17,132 bases of DNA from JBBSIG01 sp038232215 (GTDB lineage: Bacteria > Actinomycetota > Thermoleophilia > Gaiellales > Gaiellaceae): contig JBBSIG010000027.1 of the NCBI GenBank assembly GCA_038232215.1, positions 1-17,132 of the forward strand. Direction: 5' to 3'. The translations under genes were made by a program, and so were the position numbers. Below are positions 1 to 8,965 of this stretch, one piece after another. The notes beneath the pieces are model-generated. The model searched no databases and was not told the DNA's origin. It saw only the letters and a list, made by a program, of their open reading frames with translations. How positions within the stretch are numbered: position 1 is the first letter of the stretch; every line of letters begins with the position of its first letter.

Positions 1-84
1 AGAGTGCAGCAGCACTTGAGCGGCAAGCGGATTCGGCAGCGCGTCGTCGTGCCGCGCAAGCTCGTCAACCTCGTCGTCGGGTAG
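1..84 (+). CDS. leuS: Leucyl-tRNA synthetase, C-terminal end (partial)
   Basis: Frame 1 is open from the window edge to a TAG at 82-84 and gives 27 residues ending in RKLVNLVVG. The pattern of a basic stretch, then VVVPRKLVNLVV at the very C-terminus, is the usual last strand of the leucyl-tRNA synthetase C-terminal domain, which helps position tRNA-Leu. LeuS charges tRNA-Leu with leucine in the cytoplasm. Only the tail is visible, so the call rests on a short but characteristic motif. comEA follows within about 80 bases on the same strand, so co-transcription is possible. Confidence 0.75.
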   Translation, partial: RVQQHLSGKRIRQRVVVPRKLVNLVVG

Positions 85-165
85 GCGCCGGCGAGGCGCC
101 CGCGTGCGCCTCTCGTGACAGAGACGGTACGGACACGTGACGTTTTCGTTGTCACACTGGACGAC

Positions 166-738
166 ATGCCGAGCATGCCGATCTCACGCCGCCATGCCCT
201 CGTGGCCGTCGCTGCGCTCGTGCTCGCGCTCGTCCTGGCCGGGCGTCTCGCACGGGGAGCCGGCGCTCCGCCGCCCGCGCGCGTCCTTCCGGCGGCTGCT
301 GTCCGAGGGACGACGCCGAAGGCGCTTCTCGTCGTCGACGTCGTGGGAGCGGTCCGGCGGCCGGGCCTCTACCGGCTCCGTACGGGCGCTCGCAACGCCG
401 ACGCGATCGCCCGCGCCGGAGGCGCCACACGGCGCGCCGAGCTCGAGCTCGTCAACCTCGCGGCACCGGTGTCCGACGGCATGCAGATCGTCGTGCCGCG
501 CCGGGGCGCCACAGGCGGAGCGCAGCCGGCTGCCGGGAGCGCGGCCGGTCCCGTGCACCTGAACAGCGCCACGCTCGAGCAGCTCGACACGCTTCCGGGC
601 GTCGGCCCCATCACGGCACAGAAGATCCTCGACTACCGGACCGAGCACGGCTCCTTCAGGACCCTCGACGAGCTCGACGCCATCCCGGGCATCGGACCGG
701 CTCGGCTCGAGCAGCTTCGCGAGGCCGCCGCCCCGTGA
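166..738 (+). CDS. comEA: ComEA-type competence DNA receptor, SLBB plus helix-hairpin-helix
   Basis: Predicted 190-residue membrane-anchored DNA-binding protein that captures incoming double-stranded DNA outside the membrane and passes it to ComEC. Visible parts, counted from ATG 166: SRR then a hydrophobic anchor (about 10-26), an Ala/Pro linker, an SLBB-type domain (about 52-113, with VDVVGAVRRPGLY), and a tandem helix-hairpin-helix domain (about 128-186) with two hairpins, PGVG at 144-147 and PGIG at 174-177. This is the standard ComEA order and length. The frame is open further up, to a GTG at 115 that would add 17 residues. I prefer 166 because it puts the positively charged anchor at the N-terminus and a weak CACACT (153-158) sits seven bases ahead; neither start has a good Shine-Dalgarno. 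The stop overlaps the comEC start by four bases, so the two are translationally coupled. Confidence 0.88.
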   Translation: MPSMPISRRHALVAVAALVLALVLAGRLARGAGAPPPARVLPAAAVRGTTPKALLVVDVVGAVRRPGLYRLRTGARNADAIARAGGATRRAELELVNLAAPVSDGMQIVVPRRGATGGAQPAAGSAAGPVHLNSATLEQLDTLPGVGPITAQKILDYRTEHGSFRTLDELDAIPGIGPARLEQLREAAAP

Positions 739-3011
739 GCCGCCTGCTCCGATGCTGGCCGCACCTGCTCGCAGGTGCGCTCTGCACGGGCATGGCCTGT
801 GCCAACGCGGTGCCGGCGGAGGGGGCGTGGGTTGCGGCTTCGGCGGTCGGCGTCGCGTCGGCCTCCGTCCTGGCTCCGCGGTCTGCGCGCGTCGTGCTCT
901 TCGGTGCCGCCCTCGCTCTCGCGGGCCTCTGGTGGGGGAGCGTGCGCCTCGACGCGCTCGCCCGTAGCAGCCTCGTCGCCGAGGCGGGCACGGCCGGCAG
1001 AACAACGGCGGTCGTGACCGGCCCGGCGCGCACAGGTCGGTTCGGGCTCCGTGTGCCCGCGCAGGTGCGCCGCTTTCGCTCGCTCGTCGTGCGGGAGCGG
1101 GTCCTGCTCGAGCTGCCCCTCGGCCGCGCGCCTCCGCAGGGCGGTGTCCTCGACCTTCTCGCCGAGATCAGGCTGCCGCACGGGCCCCGAAACGGGTTCG
1201 ACGAGCGTGCCTGGCTCGGTCGTCAGGGGATTCACGTCGTGCTTCGCGGCGACCGCTGGCGCCTGGTAGGCAGGCGCGGAGGCGTCTGGGGCCTCGCAGA
1301 TCGTCTACGCAGCCGCCTGCTGCGCTCGACCGGCCTGGGCCTGGAAGGCGAGCGGCGGGCGGTGCTCGAGGGGGTCGTGCTCGGCGAGGACGGCGGCCTC
1401 TCGGAGGAGCTCCGTCAGCGCTTCCGGGCGTCCGGCCTCTTTCACCTGCTGGCCGTCTCGGGTCAGAACGTGGCGCTCGTCGCCGGAGCGGCGCTCCTGC
1501 TCGGCTGGCTCCTCGGGATGGAGCGGTGGCTGGCCGAGCTCGGCGCACTGGCGGGCATCGCCGGGTACGTGCTCGCCGTCGGCGCACAGCCCTCTGTCGT
1601 CCGGGCGGGAGTCGCCGGCTCGCTGGGGTCGCTCGCCTGGCTCGCGGCTCGCGAGCGGGACCGCTGGTACTTCCTGCTCCTCGGCGCGTTCGTGCTCCTG
1701 GCCTGGAATCCGGCCACCGTCCGTGACCCGGGCTTCCAGCTCTCGTTCGCGGCCGTGGCTTCGATCTTCACCCTCGTTCCGCGCTTGCGGCGACGGCTCG
1801 AGGGCTACCCGCTCCCGCCCGGGCTCGGCGCGGTCGTCGCCGTGTCGGCCGCGTGCGGCGCCGTGACCGCGCCGATCGTGTGGCTCCAGTTTCACGCGAT
1901 CCCGGTGCTGACCGTGCCCGCGAACGCGATCGCCGCGCCGGCCATGGTGCCGCTGCTCGGGCTCGCGCTCGCGGGAGCGATGCTCGCTCCGGTCTCCCCC
2001 GGGGCGGCAGCAATGCTCGCCTGGCTGAACGGCTGGTGCGCGGCCTATCTCGCCGCGTGCGCACGGCTCGTCGGCGGGCTGTCGTTCGCGCAGGTGACGT
2101 CCACGTCCGGGCTCGCGCTGCTCGTGGGCGGCCTGCTCGGTGTCGTCCTGCTCGTCCGGCTGCCGCGTGGCCCGAGAGTCGTGCTGGCCGGGCTGGCGGC
2201 GCTCGTCCTGCTCGTCGCCCTCGCGCTGAGCTGGAGCCCTCGCCCGGCGGCCCCTCCCTTCGTCTCGGGCTTGCGGATCACGTTCCTGGACGTGGGCCAG
2301 GGCGACGCGGAGCTGCTCCAGGTGCCCGAGGGCGCCGTGCTCGTCGATCAGGGACCGCCCGAGGCGAACGTCGTGCGTCAGCTTCGCCGCCTCGGCGTCC
2401 GGCGGTTGGCAGCGCTCGTCGTCACGCACGTCCATCGAGACCACGTCGGCGGAGCGTCGTCCGTCCTCGCTCGCGTGCCGGTCGACTTCCTCCTCGATCC
2501 GCTCGAGCCCACCGCGAACCCGTTCGAGCGAGCCGCGCTCGCCGAGGCTCGCCGCCGCCGTGTGCCGATCGTGGCCGCGCGAGCAGGCTCCGAGTACCGA
2601 CTGGGGCGGCTTCGGATCCGCGTCCTGTGGCCGGACGGAGTAGGGATGCGCGGCGAGGATCCACACGACCACGCCGTCGTCCTGCTCGTCTCCTACGGCG
2701 AGATCGACGCGCTGCTGACGGCGGATGCGGAGTCGCCGATCACGCTTCCGCTCCATCCGCCCCCCGTGGAGATCCTGAAGGTGGCGCATCACGGCTCGGC
2801 GGACTCGGGCCTGCCGAGCCTGCTCGGCGAGCTGCGCCCCAGGGTGGCGGTCATCTCGGTCGGGGCTCGAAACGACTACGGACATCCGAGACGCTCGACT
2901 CTCGCGGCGCTCGAGCAGGTCCCCGGTCTGGCGCTCTACCGGACGGATCTCGACGGATGGGTGACGCTCGACACGGACGGCCGCTCGCTCTCCGTCAGGT
3001 CGGCGCGCTGA
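735..3011 (+). CDS. comEC: ComEC/Rec2 competence DNA-uptake channel with metallo-beta-lactamase domain
   Basis: Polytopic membrane protein of 758 residues that forms the channel carrying single-stranded DNA into the cell during natural transformation. In order: N-terminal membrane segments and an OB-like soluble region (DUF4131 type, about 1-200), the Competence membrane core (about 210-500, with the family-like FHLLAVSGQNVAL), and a C-terminal metallo-beta-lactamase domain from about residue 510 beginning LDVGQGDAELL. Metal ligands are visible: H565, H567, D569, H570 (THVHRDHVGG) and H685/H686 in KVAHHGS. The nuclease-like domain therefore looks intact and is a candidate for degrading the non-transported strand. 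The GTG start at 735 overlaps the comEA stop in GTGA. The comEA-comEC pair implies that the organism may be transformable, but pilus genes are not in this window. Confidence 0.96.
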   Translation: MSRLLRCWPHLLAGALCTGMACANAVPAEGAWVAASAVGVASASVLAPRSARVVLFGAALALAGLWWGSVRLDALARSSLVAEAGTAGRTTAVVTGPARTGRFGLRVPAQVRRFRSLVVRERVLLELPLGRAPPQGGVLDLLAEIRLPHGPRNGFDERAWLGRQGIHVVLRGDRWRLVGRRGGVWGLADRLRSRLLRSTGLGLEGERRAVLEGVVLGEDGGLSEELRQRFRASGLFHLLAVSGQNVALVAGAALLLGWLLGMERWLAELGALAGIAGYVLAVGAQPSVVRAGVAGSLGSLAWLAARERDRWYFLLLGAFVLLAWNPATVRDPGFQLSFAAVASIFTLVPRLRRRLEGYPLPPGLGAVVAVSAACGAVTAPIVWLQFHAIPVLTVPANAIAAPAMVPLLGLALAGAMLAPVSPGAAAMLAWLNGWCAAYLAACARLVGGLSFAQVTSTSGLALLVGGLLGVVLLVRLPRGPRVVLAGLAALVLLVALALSWSPRPAAPPFVSGLRITFLDVGQGDAELLQVPEGAVLVDQGPPEANVVRQLRRLGVRRLAALVVTHVHRDHVGGASSVLARVPVDFLLDPLEPTANPFERAALAEARRRRVPIVAARAGSEYRLGRLRIRVLWPDGVGMRGEDPHDHAVVLLVSYGEIDALLTADAESPITLPLHPPPVEILKVAHHGSADSGLPSLLGELRPRVAVISVGARNDYGHPRRSTLAALEQVPGLALYRTDLDGWVTLDTDGRSLSVRSAR

Positions 3012-3012
3012 C

Positions 3013-3018
3013 TACCCT
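3013..3018 (+). promoter_or_regulatory. -10 box (TACCCT) for holA, probable near-leaderless transcript
   Basis: TACCCT fits the actinobacterial TANNNT -10 pattern and lies directly after the comEC stop. Eight bases separate it from the GTG start of holA at 3027, so transcription would begin at or within about two bases of the start codon. No Shine-Dalgarno site is present. No clear -35 is seen. The same TACCCT hexamer precedes dnaJ at nearly the same distance. Confidence 0.5.
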
Positions 3019-3026
3019 CTGCAGTC

Positions 3027-4010
3027 GTGGCCGCGCTGAAGCCCGTCTACCTGCTCGCCGGCAGCGACCGGCCGAAGATCGACGTGGCGCGGGCTCGCCT
3101 GCGGGCTCGCTTTCAGTCCGAGGCGGTCGAGCAGCTAAGCGCGCAACAGAGCTCCGGCGAGGACGCCGTCGCCGCCTGCAACGCGCTCGGGCTCTTCGGC
3201 GACGGCGAGCGGCTGATCCTCGTGGAGGACGTCGACCGCTGGAAGGCAGGCGACGTGAAGGCGATCGCCGGCTATCTCGAGTCGCCGGCGCCCCTGACGG
3301 TGCTCGCCTTAGTCGGCGAGGAGAGCAAGCGCGACGGCGCCCTCGCGAAGGTCTGCGCGAAGGTCGGGGAGCTGCTCGTCTTCGACGTGCCGAGGCGCAA
3401 GCTGGCCGAGTGGGTCGCGACCCAGTTCAGGGCGGCGGGCGCCGACGCGGATTCGGCCGCCTGTCGCGCCCTCGTCGAGGCCGTGGGCGAGAACGTCTAC
3501 GCCCTCGCGACCGAGGTCGACAAGCTCGTGACGTGGGCCGGCGGAGCCCCGATCGGCGAGCAGGAGGTGGAGCAGCTGGCAGCGACGTGGGGCGACGCCC
3601 CGCCGTGGGCGCTCACCGACGCCTGGGGCCGTCGGGACGTCGGAGCCGTTCTCGCCGCCGCCGAGGCGACCCTCGAGCGTGAGGCAGGACCGCGCTCGGG
3701 CGCTCTCGCCCGCCTCGCCGGTCTGCTCAGCAACCACGTTAGCCTGGTGCGAGCTTGCCAGGATCTCGCCTCCGAGGGTGTCTCGCCGCAGGTCGCCGCC
3801 GGGCGGCTCAAGAAGCGGCCCTATCCCGTTCAGAAGGCGTTCGGCCAGGCCTCGAGCTTCGGAGCCGACGAGCTGCGCGAGGCCGTCGTCCGGATCGCCC
3901 GGCTCGATCTCGCCCTGAAGGGCGGCTCGAGGCTTCCGGCCGATCTCGAGCTCGAGCGAGCGCTCGTGGACGTTACGCGTCCGGCCGCGGTCGGCGGCGG
4001 CAAGCGCTAG
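3027..4010 (+). CDS. holA: DNA polymerase III delta subunit (clamp-loader subunit)
   Basis: 327-residue protein of the HolA family. Delta opens the beta sliding clamp within the clamp-loader complex at replication forks. The N-terminus KPVYLLAGSDRPKIDVA corresponds to the first strand and degenerate nucleotide-binding loop of the AAA+ like domain. Central sequence NALGLFGDGERLILVEDVDRWK and the LVFDVP plus W-V motif are typical, and the C-terminal helical collar includes LKKRPYPVQKA. Length matches the family (about 320-345). The GTG at 3027 is chosen because the fold begins immediately after it and a -10-like TACCCT lies just upstream. It sits 15 bases after comEC and ends four bases from the convergent rpsT; the comEC-holA-rpsT order is common in bacteria. 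Confidence 0.92.
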   Translation: MAALKPVYLLAGSDRPKIDVARARLRARFQSEAVEQLSAQQSSGEDAVAACNALGLFGDGERLILVEDVDRWKAGDVKAIAGYLESPAPLTVLALVGEESKRDGALAKVCAKVGELLVFDVPRRKLAEWVATQFRAAGADADSAACRALVEAVGENVYALATEVDKLVTWAGGAPIGEQEVEQLAATWGDAPPWALTDAWGRRDVGAVLAAAEATLEREAGPRSGALARLAGLLSNHVSLVRACQDLASEGVSPQVAAGRLKKRPYPVQKAFGQASSFGADELREAVVRIARLDLALKGGSRLPADLELERALVDVTRPAAVGGGKR

Positions 4011-4014
4011 GCCC

Positions 4015-4278
4015 TCAGGAGGAGGTACGTGCGATCCGCGAGGCCTGCGCCTTGCGGCGGGCCGCGGCGTTCTTGTGGATCGCTCCGCGCGAGGCCGCCC
4101 GGTCGATCCAGCGGACGAGCTCACGATGCTCGGCCGCGACGCTCTCGGTGTTGCCGCTCGCGGCAGCGGTCTGCAGCCGCCTCGTCAGCGTCTTGACCGT
4201 CGACCGGTAACGGAGGTTCTGCAGCCGCTCACGGGCGGCTGAGCGAACACGTTTCTTCTGCTGCTTGATGTTCGGCAT
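4015..4278 (-). CDS. rpsT: Small-subunit ribosomal protein S20
   Basis: 87-residue, very basic protein beginning MPNIKQQKKRVRSAARER, the typical start of S20, which binds 16S rRNA near the base of the body and helix 44 during early 30S assembly. It is helical and rich in Arg, Lys and Ala, as expected for the three-helix bundle. The frame remains open upstream to 4326, but those 16 extra residues do not resemble S20, so the ATG at 4278-4276 is chosen. The region just upstream on the minus strand is pyrimidine-rich and lacks a Shine-Dalgarno site. It converges on holA with a four-base gap, and no hairpin-plus-U-tract terminator is seen between them. Confidence 0.95.
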   Translation of the reverse strand: MPNIKQQKKRVRSAARERLQNLRYRSTVKTLTRRLQTAAASGNTESVAAEHRELVRWIDRAASRGAIHKNAAARRKAQASRIARTSS

Positions 4279-4316
4279 CTGGAGAAAGGCGCGGGAAGAC
4301 GACTGCGCCGCGCGCG

Positions 4317-4322
4317 ATCCTA
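4317..4322 (-). promoter_or_regulatory. -10 box (TAGGAT) for rpsT
   Basis: Reading the minus strand, TAGGAT lies about 38 bases before the rpsT ATG. A start site seven bases downstream would give a leader of about 32 bases containing a CTTTCTCC pyrimidine run and no anti-Shine-Dalgarno match. No convincing -35 was seen. Unlike several other promoters here it does not abut the start codon. Confidence 0.4.
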
Positions 4323-4363
4323 GCAAAGGCCACCTCGACCACCGTTGCGTCGGGGCCGCCGCG

Positions 4364-4384
4364 AGCCTAGCCCGAGGCTGGGCT
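4364..4384. repeat. Small inverted repeat (9-base arms, 3-base loop, one mismatch)
   Basis: AGCCTAGCC at 4364-4372 and GGCTGGGCT at 4376-4384 pair with one mismatch. A second short perfect palindrome, TCGAG-TTAG-CTCGA, follows at 4386-4399. Both lie between the rpsT promoter and the start of the transposase relic. They could be part of a worn insertion-sequence end or a transcription barrier; there is no U-tract, so a Rho-independent terminator is unlikely. Confidence 0.35.
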
Positions 4385-4402
4385 ATCGAGTTAGCTCGAG
4401 TA

Positions 4403-4926
4403 GACTTGGTGGTGAGTCAGAAGAACGCAATGAGCGCGCTCGGTCTCCAGCACGAGCTCGGCCCTGCCAGCTACGACAGAGCGTGGCTGATGCTGCACAA
4501 GCTGGGGAAGGCGATGCGCGGCCCGGCCGCGCCAAGCTGAAGGGTGTCGTCGAGGCGGATGAGACGTACGTCGGCGGCGCCGAGGTGGAAGACGAAGAGG
4601 GGCCTGCGAAGCCCGGCCGTGGCTCGCGGAAGAACATGAAGGTCGTGGTCGCAGTCGAGGGGTTCCCGAGCCAACGCGGCGTACCGGTCTTTGGCACAAC
4701 GCGGATCCGGATCGTGCGCGACGTGAAGGCTGAGACGCTGCTCGACTTCAGCACCGACGTGATCGAGCCGGGACTCGGCACCCATCAGGGCTCGGCGCAG
4801 AAGTGGCACCTCGACTACGACCTCGATGAGTTCAGCTTCCGCTTCAACCGCCCCGGCTCGCGTAAGCGCGGCCTACCCTTCTACCGTCGTCTCGAAGGCG
4901 CGGTTGCGACTCCGCCGCTTCCCTAC
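4403..4926 (+). pseudogene. IS1595-family transposase relic (frameshifted, internally deleted)
   Basis: Two frames together resemble an IS1595-type (ISXO2-like) transposase. Frame 2, from 4403, reads VVSQKNAMSALGLQHELG then AWLMLHKLGKAMR, the usual region before the catalytic domain, and reaches a stop at 4540. Homology continues in frame 1 from about 4522 with LKGVVEADETYVGG, which holds the first catalytic Asp, through KAETLLDFSTDVIEPG. At about 4773 it jumps to LGTHQG...LDEFSFRFNRP...GLPFYRRLEGAVATPPLPY, the C-terminal end of these proteins. The block that normally carries the second catalytic Asp (TDGWxGY) and the third active-site residue (in HRVFSNLKTWL) is missing, as is the N-terminal zinc-binding part. 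The copy is therefore dead: one frameshift near 4520-4535, one large internal deletion, and no N-terminus. No terminal inverted repeats or target duplication were identified. Confidence 0.85.
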
Positions 4927-4994
4927 GGTGCCGTTCACGCGCGTGGCGCCGTCGAGCGCGCGACGCGGCGCGCGCGGAAGGCAGCGCTCGCAGC

Positions 4995-5471
4995 ATGATC
5001 GTTCTCTTCCCAGCCCTTGTCCTCGTCGCCGCTCTTCTTGTCTGGCGCGGACGGTCGGCGCCAGTCTCCCCCGCCGCAGAAGGATGGCGCTGGTTCGTCG
5101 GCTGGGCGGTGGCCGGTGCTGTCCTCGCGTTCGGCTTCCTGACCGGCTTCAGCATCGGCCTCTTCATCCTGCCCCTGGCAGCAGTGCTTCTCATCTGGGT
5201 CGCGCGCTCTGCCCCTCGTCCCACCGAAGCCCTCGGCTTCCTCGAGGGCATCGGGGCGACGCTTCTGCTCGTTGCCTTCCTGAACAGCGACTACGCGCCA
5301 TGCCCCGCGCACGGGGGGTTCTCCCTCCCTGCGGGAAGCCCGCCAGGTTCGTCGGTTTCCTGCGGAGGCTTCGACCCCCTGCCGTGGCTTATCGGGGGTA
5401 TTGTCTTCAGCGGTTTCCCACTGCTCGGCTACGCCGTCCTTCGCCTACGCAAGAGGGCGCCGCCCGCGTAG
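4995..5471 (+). CDS. Orphan five-segment membrane protein, function unknown
   Basis: 158 residues, not assignable to a known function. Hydrophobic segments lie at about 2-17, 33-50, 52-70, 84-97 and 131-149. Basic residues (R18/R20, R71/R75, R150-R154) all fall on one side, giving a consistent topology with the N-terminus out and C-terminus in. The loop between segments 4 and 5 would then face outwards and contains two cysteines, C103 and C123, able to form a disulfide, followed by GGFDPLPW. The ATG overlaps the last stop of the transposase-relic frame (ATGA). A GGAAGG at 4976-4981 is somewhat far (13 bases) for a ribosome site. Codon use (CTT, TTC, TCT, GTT) and base composition look less GC-rich than the flanking genes, consistent with acquisition together with the insertion element. 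It is real coding by topology, but expression is uncertain. Confidence 0.7.
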   Translation: MIVLFPALVLVAALLVWRGRSAPVSPAAEGWRWFVGWAVAGAVLAFGFLTGFSIGLFILPLAAVLLIWVARSAPRPTEALGFLEGIGATLLLVAFLNSDYAPCPAHGGFSLPAGSPPGSSVSCGGFDPLPWLIGGIVFSGFPLLGYAVLRLRKRAPPA

Positions 5472-5584
5472 CTCGGGCCTCAACCTCACTGGCGCCAACT
5501 CGGTAGCCCGCACCGGAAAAAGCGCGCGTGTCAGTGTCGCGGGCGTGACGATTTCCAGGCACGGAAGCCGGCGGGCGGCCACCC

Positions 5585-5590
5585 TATACT
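5585..5590 (+). promoter_or_regulatory. -10 box (TATACT) for murJ, predicted leaderless start
   Basis: TATACT is the best -10 match in the window. Its last T lies exactly seven positions before the G of the murJ GTG at 5597, the usual distance from -10 to +1, so the transcript would begin on the start codon. No Shine-Dalgarno site is present. The 125-base gap from 5472 otherwise shows nothing recognisable. Confidence 0.65.
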
Positions 5591-5596
5591 CGCCGC

Positions 5597-7171
5597 GTGG
5601 AAGCCCGGGCCTCCGGCCGCCGGCTGGCCTGGTCGACGGCGATCTTCTCGCTCGCCACGGGCCTCTCCCGCATCCTCGGCCTCGTCCGCGAGGTGGTCGT
5701 GAAGTACTACTTCGGCACGAAGGGCCTGATCAACGTGTTCGAGGTCGCGTTCCTCGTCCCGAACACGGTCCGGGCGCTCGTCGCCGACGCGGCGCTCTCC
5801 TCCGCGTTCGTGCCGGTCTTCGGCGAGCTGCTCGAGAAGGGCGAGCGCAAGCGCGCCTGGCGCGTCGCCTCGAGCCTGTTCTGGCTGATGCTGCTCGGCC
5901 TCGGCGCGCTGACGGCGCTGTTCATCCTCGCCGCTCCGGTCGTGATGCAGGTCTTCGGCTACCGCGGCTCCGACCAGGAGCTCGCGGTCGGGCTCTCGCG
6001 CGTGCTCTTCCCGATCGTGGCGCTGCTCGGCGTCTCCGGGATCGTGGTCGGGATCCTCAACAGCTACGAGCACTTCTCGGTGCCCGCCCTCACGCCCGTG
6101 TTCTGGAACCTCGCCATCATCGCCGGGCTCGTACTCGGAATCTCGCGCGCCGACACGACGGGGGGAAAGCTCTACGTCTACGCGGCGGCGATCGTGGTCG
6201 GGACCGTGATCCAGGTGCTCCTGCCCGTGCCCTGGCTACGAGGCCGGGACGGTCGCCTGCAGCTCCTGATCGACTGGCGCGACCCCGCGGTCAGGCAGGT
6301 GTTCGCGCTGATGGTGCCCGTCACGCTCGGCCTCGGCCTGATCAATCTCAACGCGCTCGTCGACTCGTTCTTCGCCGCGCGACTGATCGACGCGTTCCAG
6401 GCCCCGAGTGCCATCAACTCGGCCTTCAGGCTCTACGTCCTCCCGCAGGGAATGTTCTCGGTCGCCGTCGCGACGGTCCTCTTTCCCTCCCTCGCCCGGC
6501 TCGCCTCGCGCGGGGACCTGGACGGGTTCCGACACACGGTCGGGACCGGGCTCCGGCAGATCGCGTTCCTGCTCGTCCCGGCGAGCGTCGCCTCCGCCGT
6601 GCTCGCCGAGCCGATCGTGCGGGTCGTCTACCAGCGGGGGGAGTTCACTCCCGACCAGACGCCGGTCGTGGCCGGAGCGCTCGCGGCCTTCGCCCTAGGA
6701 CTGACCTTCAACGGCACGATGCTGATGCTGAACCGGGCCTTCTTCAGCCTGCAGTCGCCGTGGGTGCCGGCCGGGATCGCCTTCGGGAACCTGGGCCTGA
6801 ACGCCGCGCTCGACGGCGCCTTCTACCGGCTCGGGGTGTGGGGCCTTCCTCTTGCCACGTCGGTCGTCAACATCGCGGGAACCGCGGCCCTGCTCGTGTT
6901 CCTGCGCCGCCGGATCGGGCGGATCGAGTTCGGCGAGACGGCTCGCGCGACCGTGAAGATCGTGGCCGCCTCGGCCGTGCTCGCAGTAGTCTCCTTCGCG
7001 GTCTGGCGCTCGCTCGAGGCCGGGCTCGGACGCTCGTTCCCGGCCGCCGCCGCCTCGCTCGGGGCGGCGCTCGTCGCCGGCGGGATCGCGTACCTGCTTT
7101 CCTGCCGTTTGCTCGGGGTTCGCGAGCTGGACGCGTTGCTAACGTTGCGCAGCCGTCTCCGCAGACGTTGA
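5597..7171 (+). CDS. murJ: Lipid II flippase MurJ (MviN family)
   Basis: 524-residue polytopic membrane protein of the MurJ/MviN branch of the MOP exporter superfamily, which moves lipid-linked peptidoglycan precursor across the cytoplasmic membrane. The start, with FSLATGLSRILGLVREVVVKYYFG, then FLVPNTVRALVADAALSSAFVPVF, is highly typical, including the conserved Arg residues of the first helices and the NxxRxLxADxALSSAFVPVF block. About 14 membrane segments are expected and the hydrophobic pattern agrees. Later marker motifs include YVLPQGMFSVAVATVLFPSLAR and RGEFT. The GTG start follows a TATACT box directly and probably initiates without a leader. lepA begins six bases after the stop, so murJ, lepA and hemW probably form one transcript. 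Confidence 0.95.
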   Translation: MEARASGRRLAWSTAIFSLATGLSRILGLVREVVVKYYFGTKGLINVFEVAFLVPNTVRALVADAALSSAFVPVFGELLEKGERKRAWRVASSLFWLMLLGLGALTALFILAAPVVMQVFGYRGSDQELAVGLSRVLFPIVALLGVSGIVVGILNSYEHFSVPALTPVFWNLAIIAGLVLGISRADTTGGKLYVYAAAIVVGTVIQVLLPVPWLRGRDGRLQLLIDWRDPAVRQVFALMVPVTLGLGLINLNALVDSFFAARLIDAFQAPSAINSAFRLYVLPQGMFSVAVATVLFPSLARLASRGDLDGFRHTVGTGLRQIAFLLVPASVASAVLAEPIVRVVYQRGEFTPDQTPVVAGALAAFALGLTFNGTMLMLNRAFFSLQSPWVPAGIAFGNLGLNAALDGAFYRLGVWGLPLATSVVNIAGTAALLVFLRRRIGRIEFGETARATVKIVAASAVLAVVSFAVWRSLEAGLGRSFPAAAASLGAALVAGGIAYLLSCRLLGVRELDALLTLRSRLRRR

Positions 7172-7177
7172 CATGCC

Positions 7178-8961
<1,784 letters not shown>

Positions 8962-8965
<4 letters not shown>

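Noticed and set aside
3..17. GAGTGC...GCACT dyad resembling half of a CIRCE operator
   Set aside because: It lies inside the leuS coding end, the spacer is about four bases instead of nine, and the flanking bases of CIRCE are absent.
1305..2885. Long minus-strand open frame of 526 codons opposite comEC, and similar long frames at 1853-3682, 5401-8307 and 7139-8665
   Set aside because: Compositional shadows of GC-rich genes: repetitive Arg/Ala/Asp/Glu-rich translations, no domains, and each lies over a clearly recognisable gene.
4279..4326. Longer rpsT with 16 extra N-terminal residues
   Set aside because: S20 proteins start at MPNIK-like sequence; the extra part overlaps the proposed -10 box and shows no S20 character.
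7168..7173. TTGACA, a perfect -35 hexamer before lepA
   Set aside because: It overlaps the murJ stop and has no -10 downstream before or just inside lepA; chance match.
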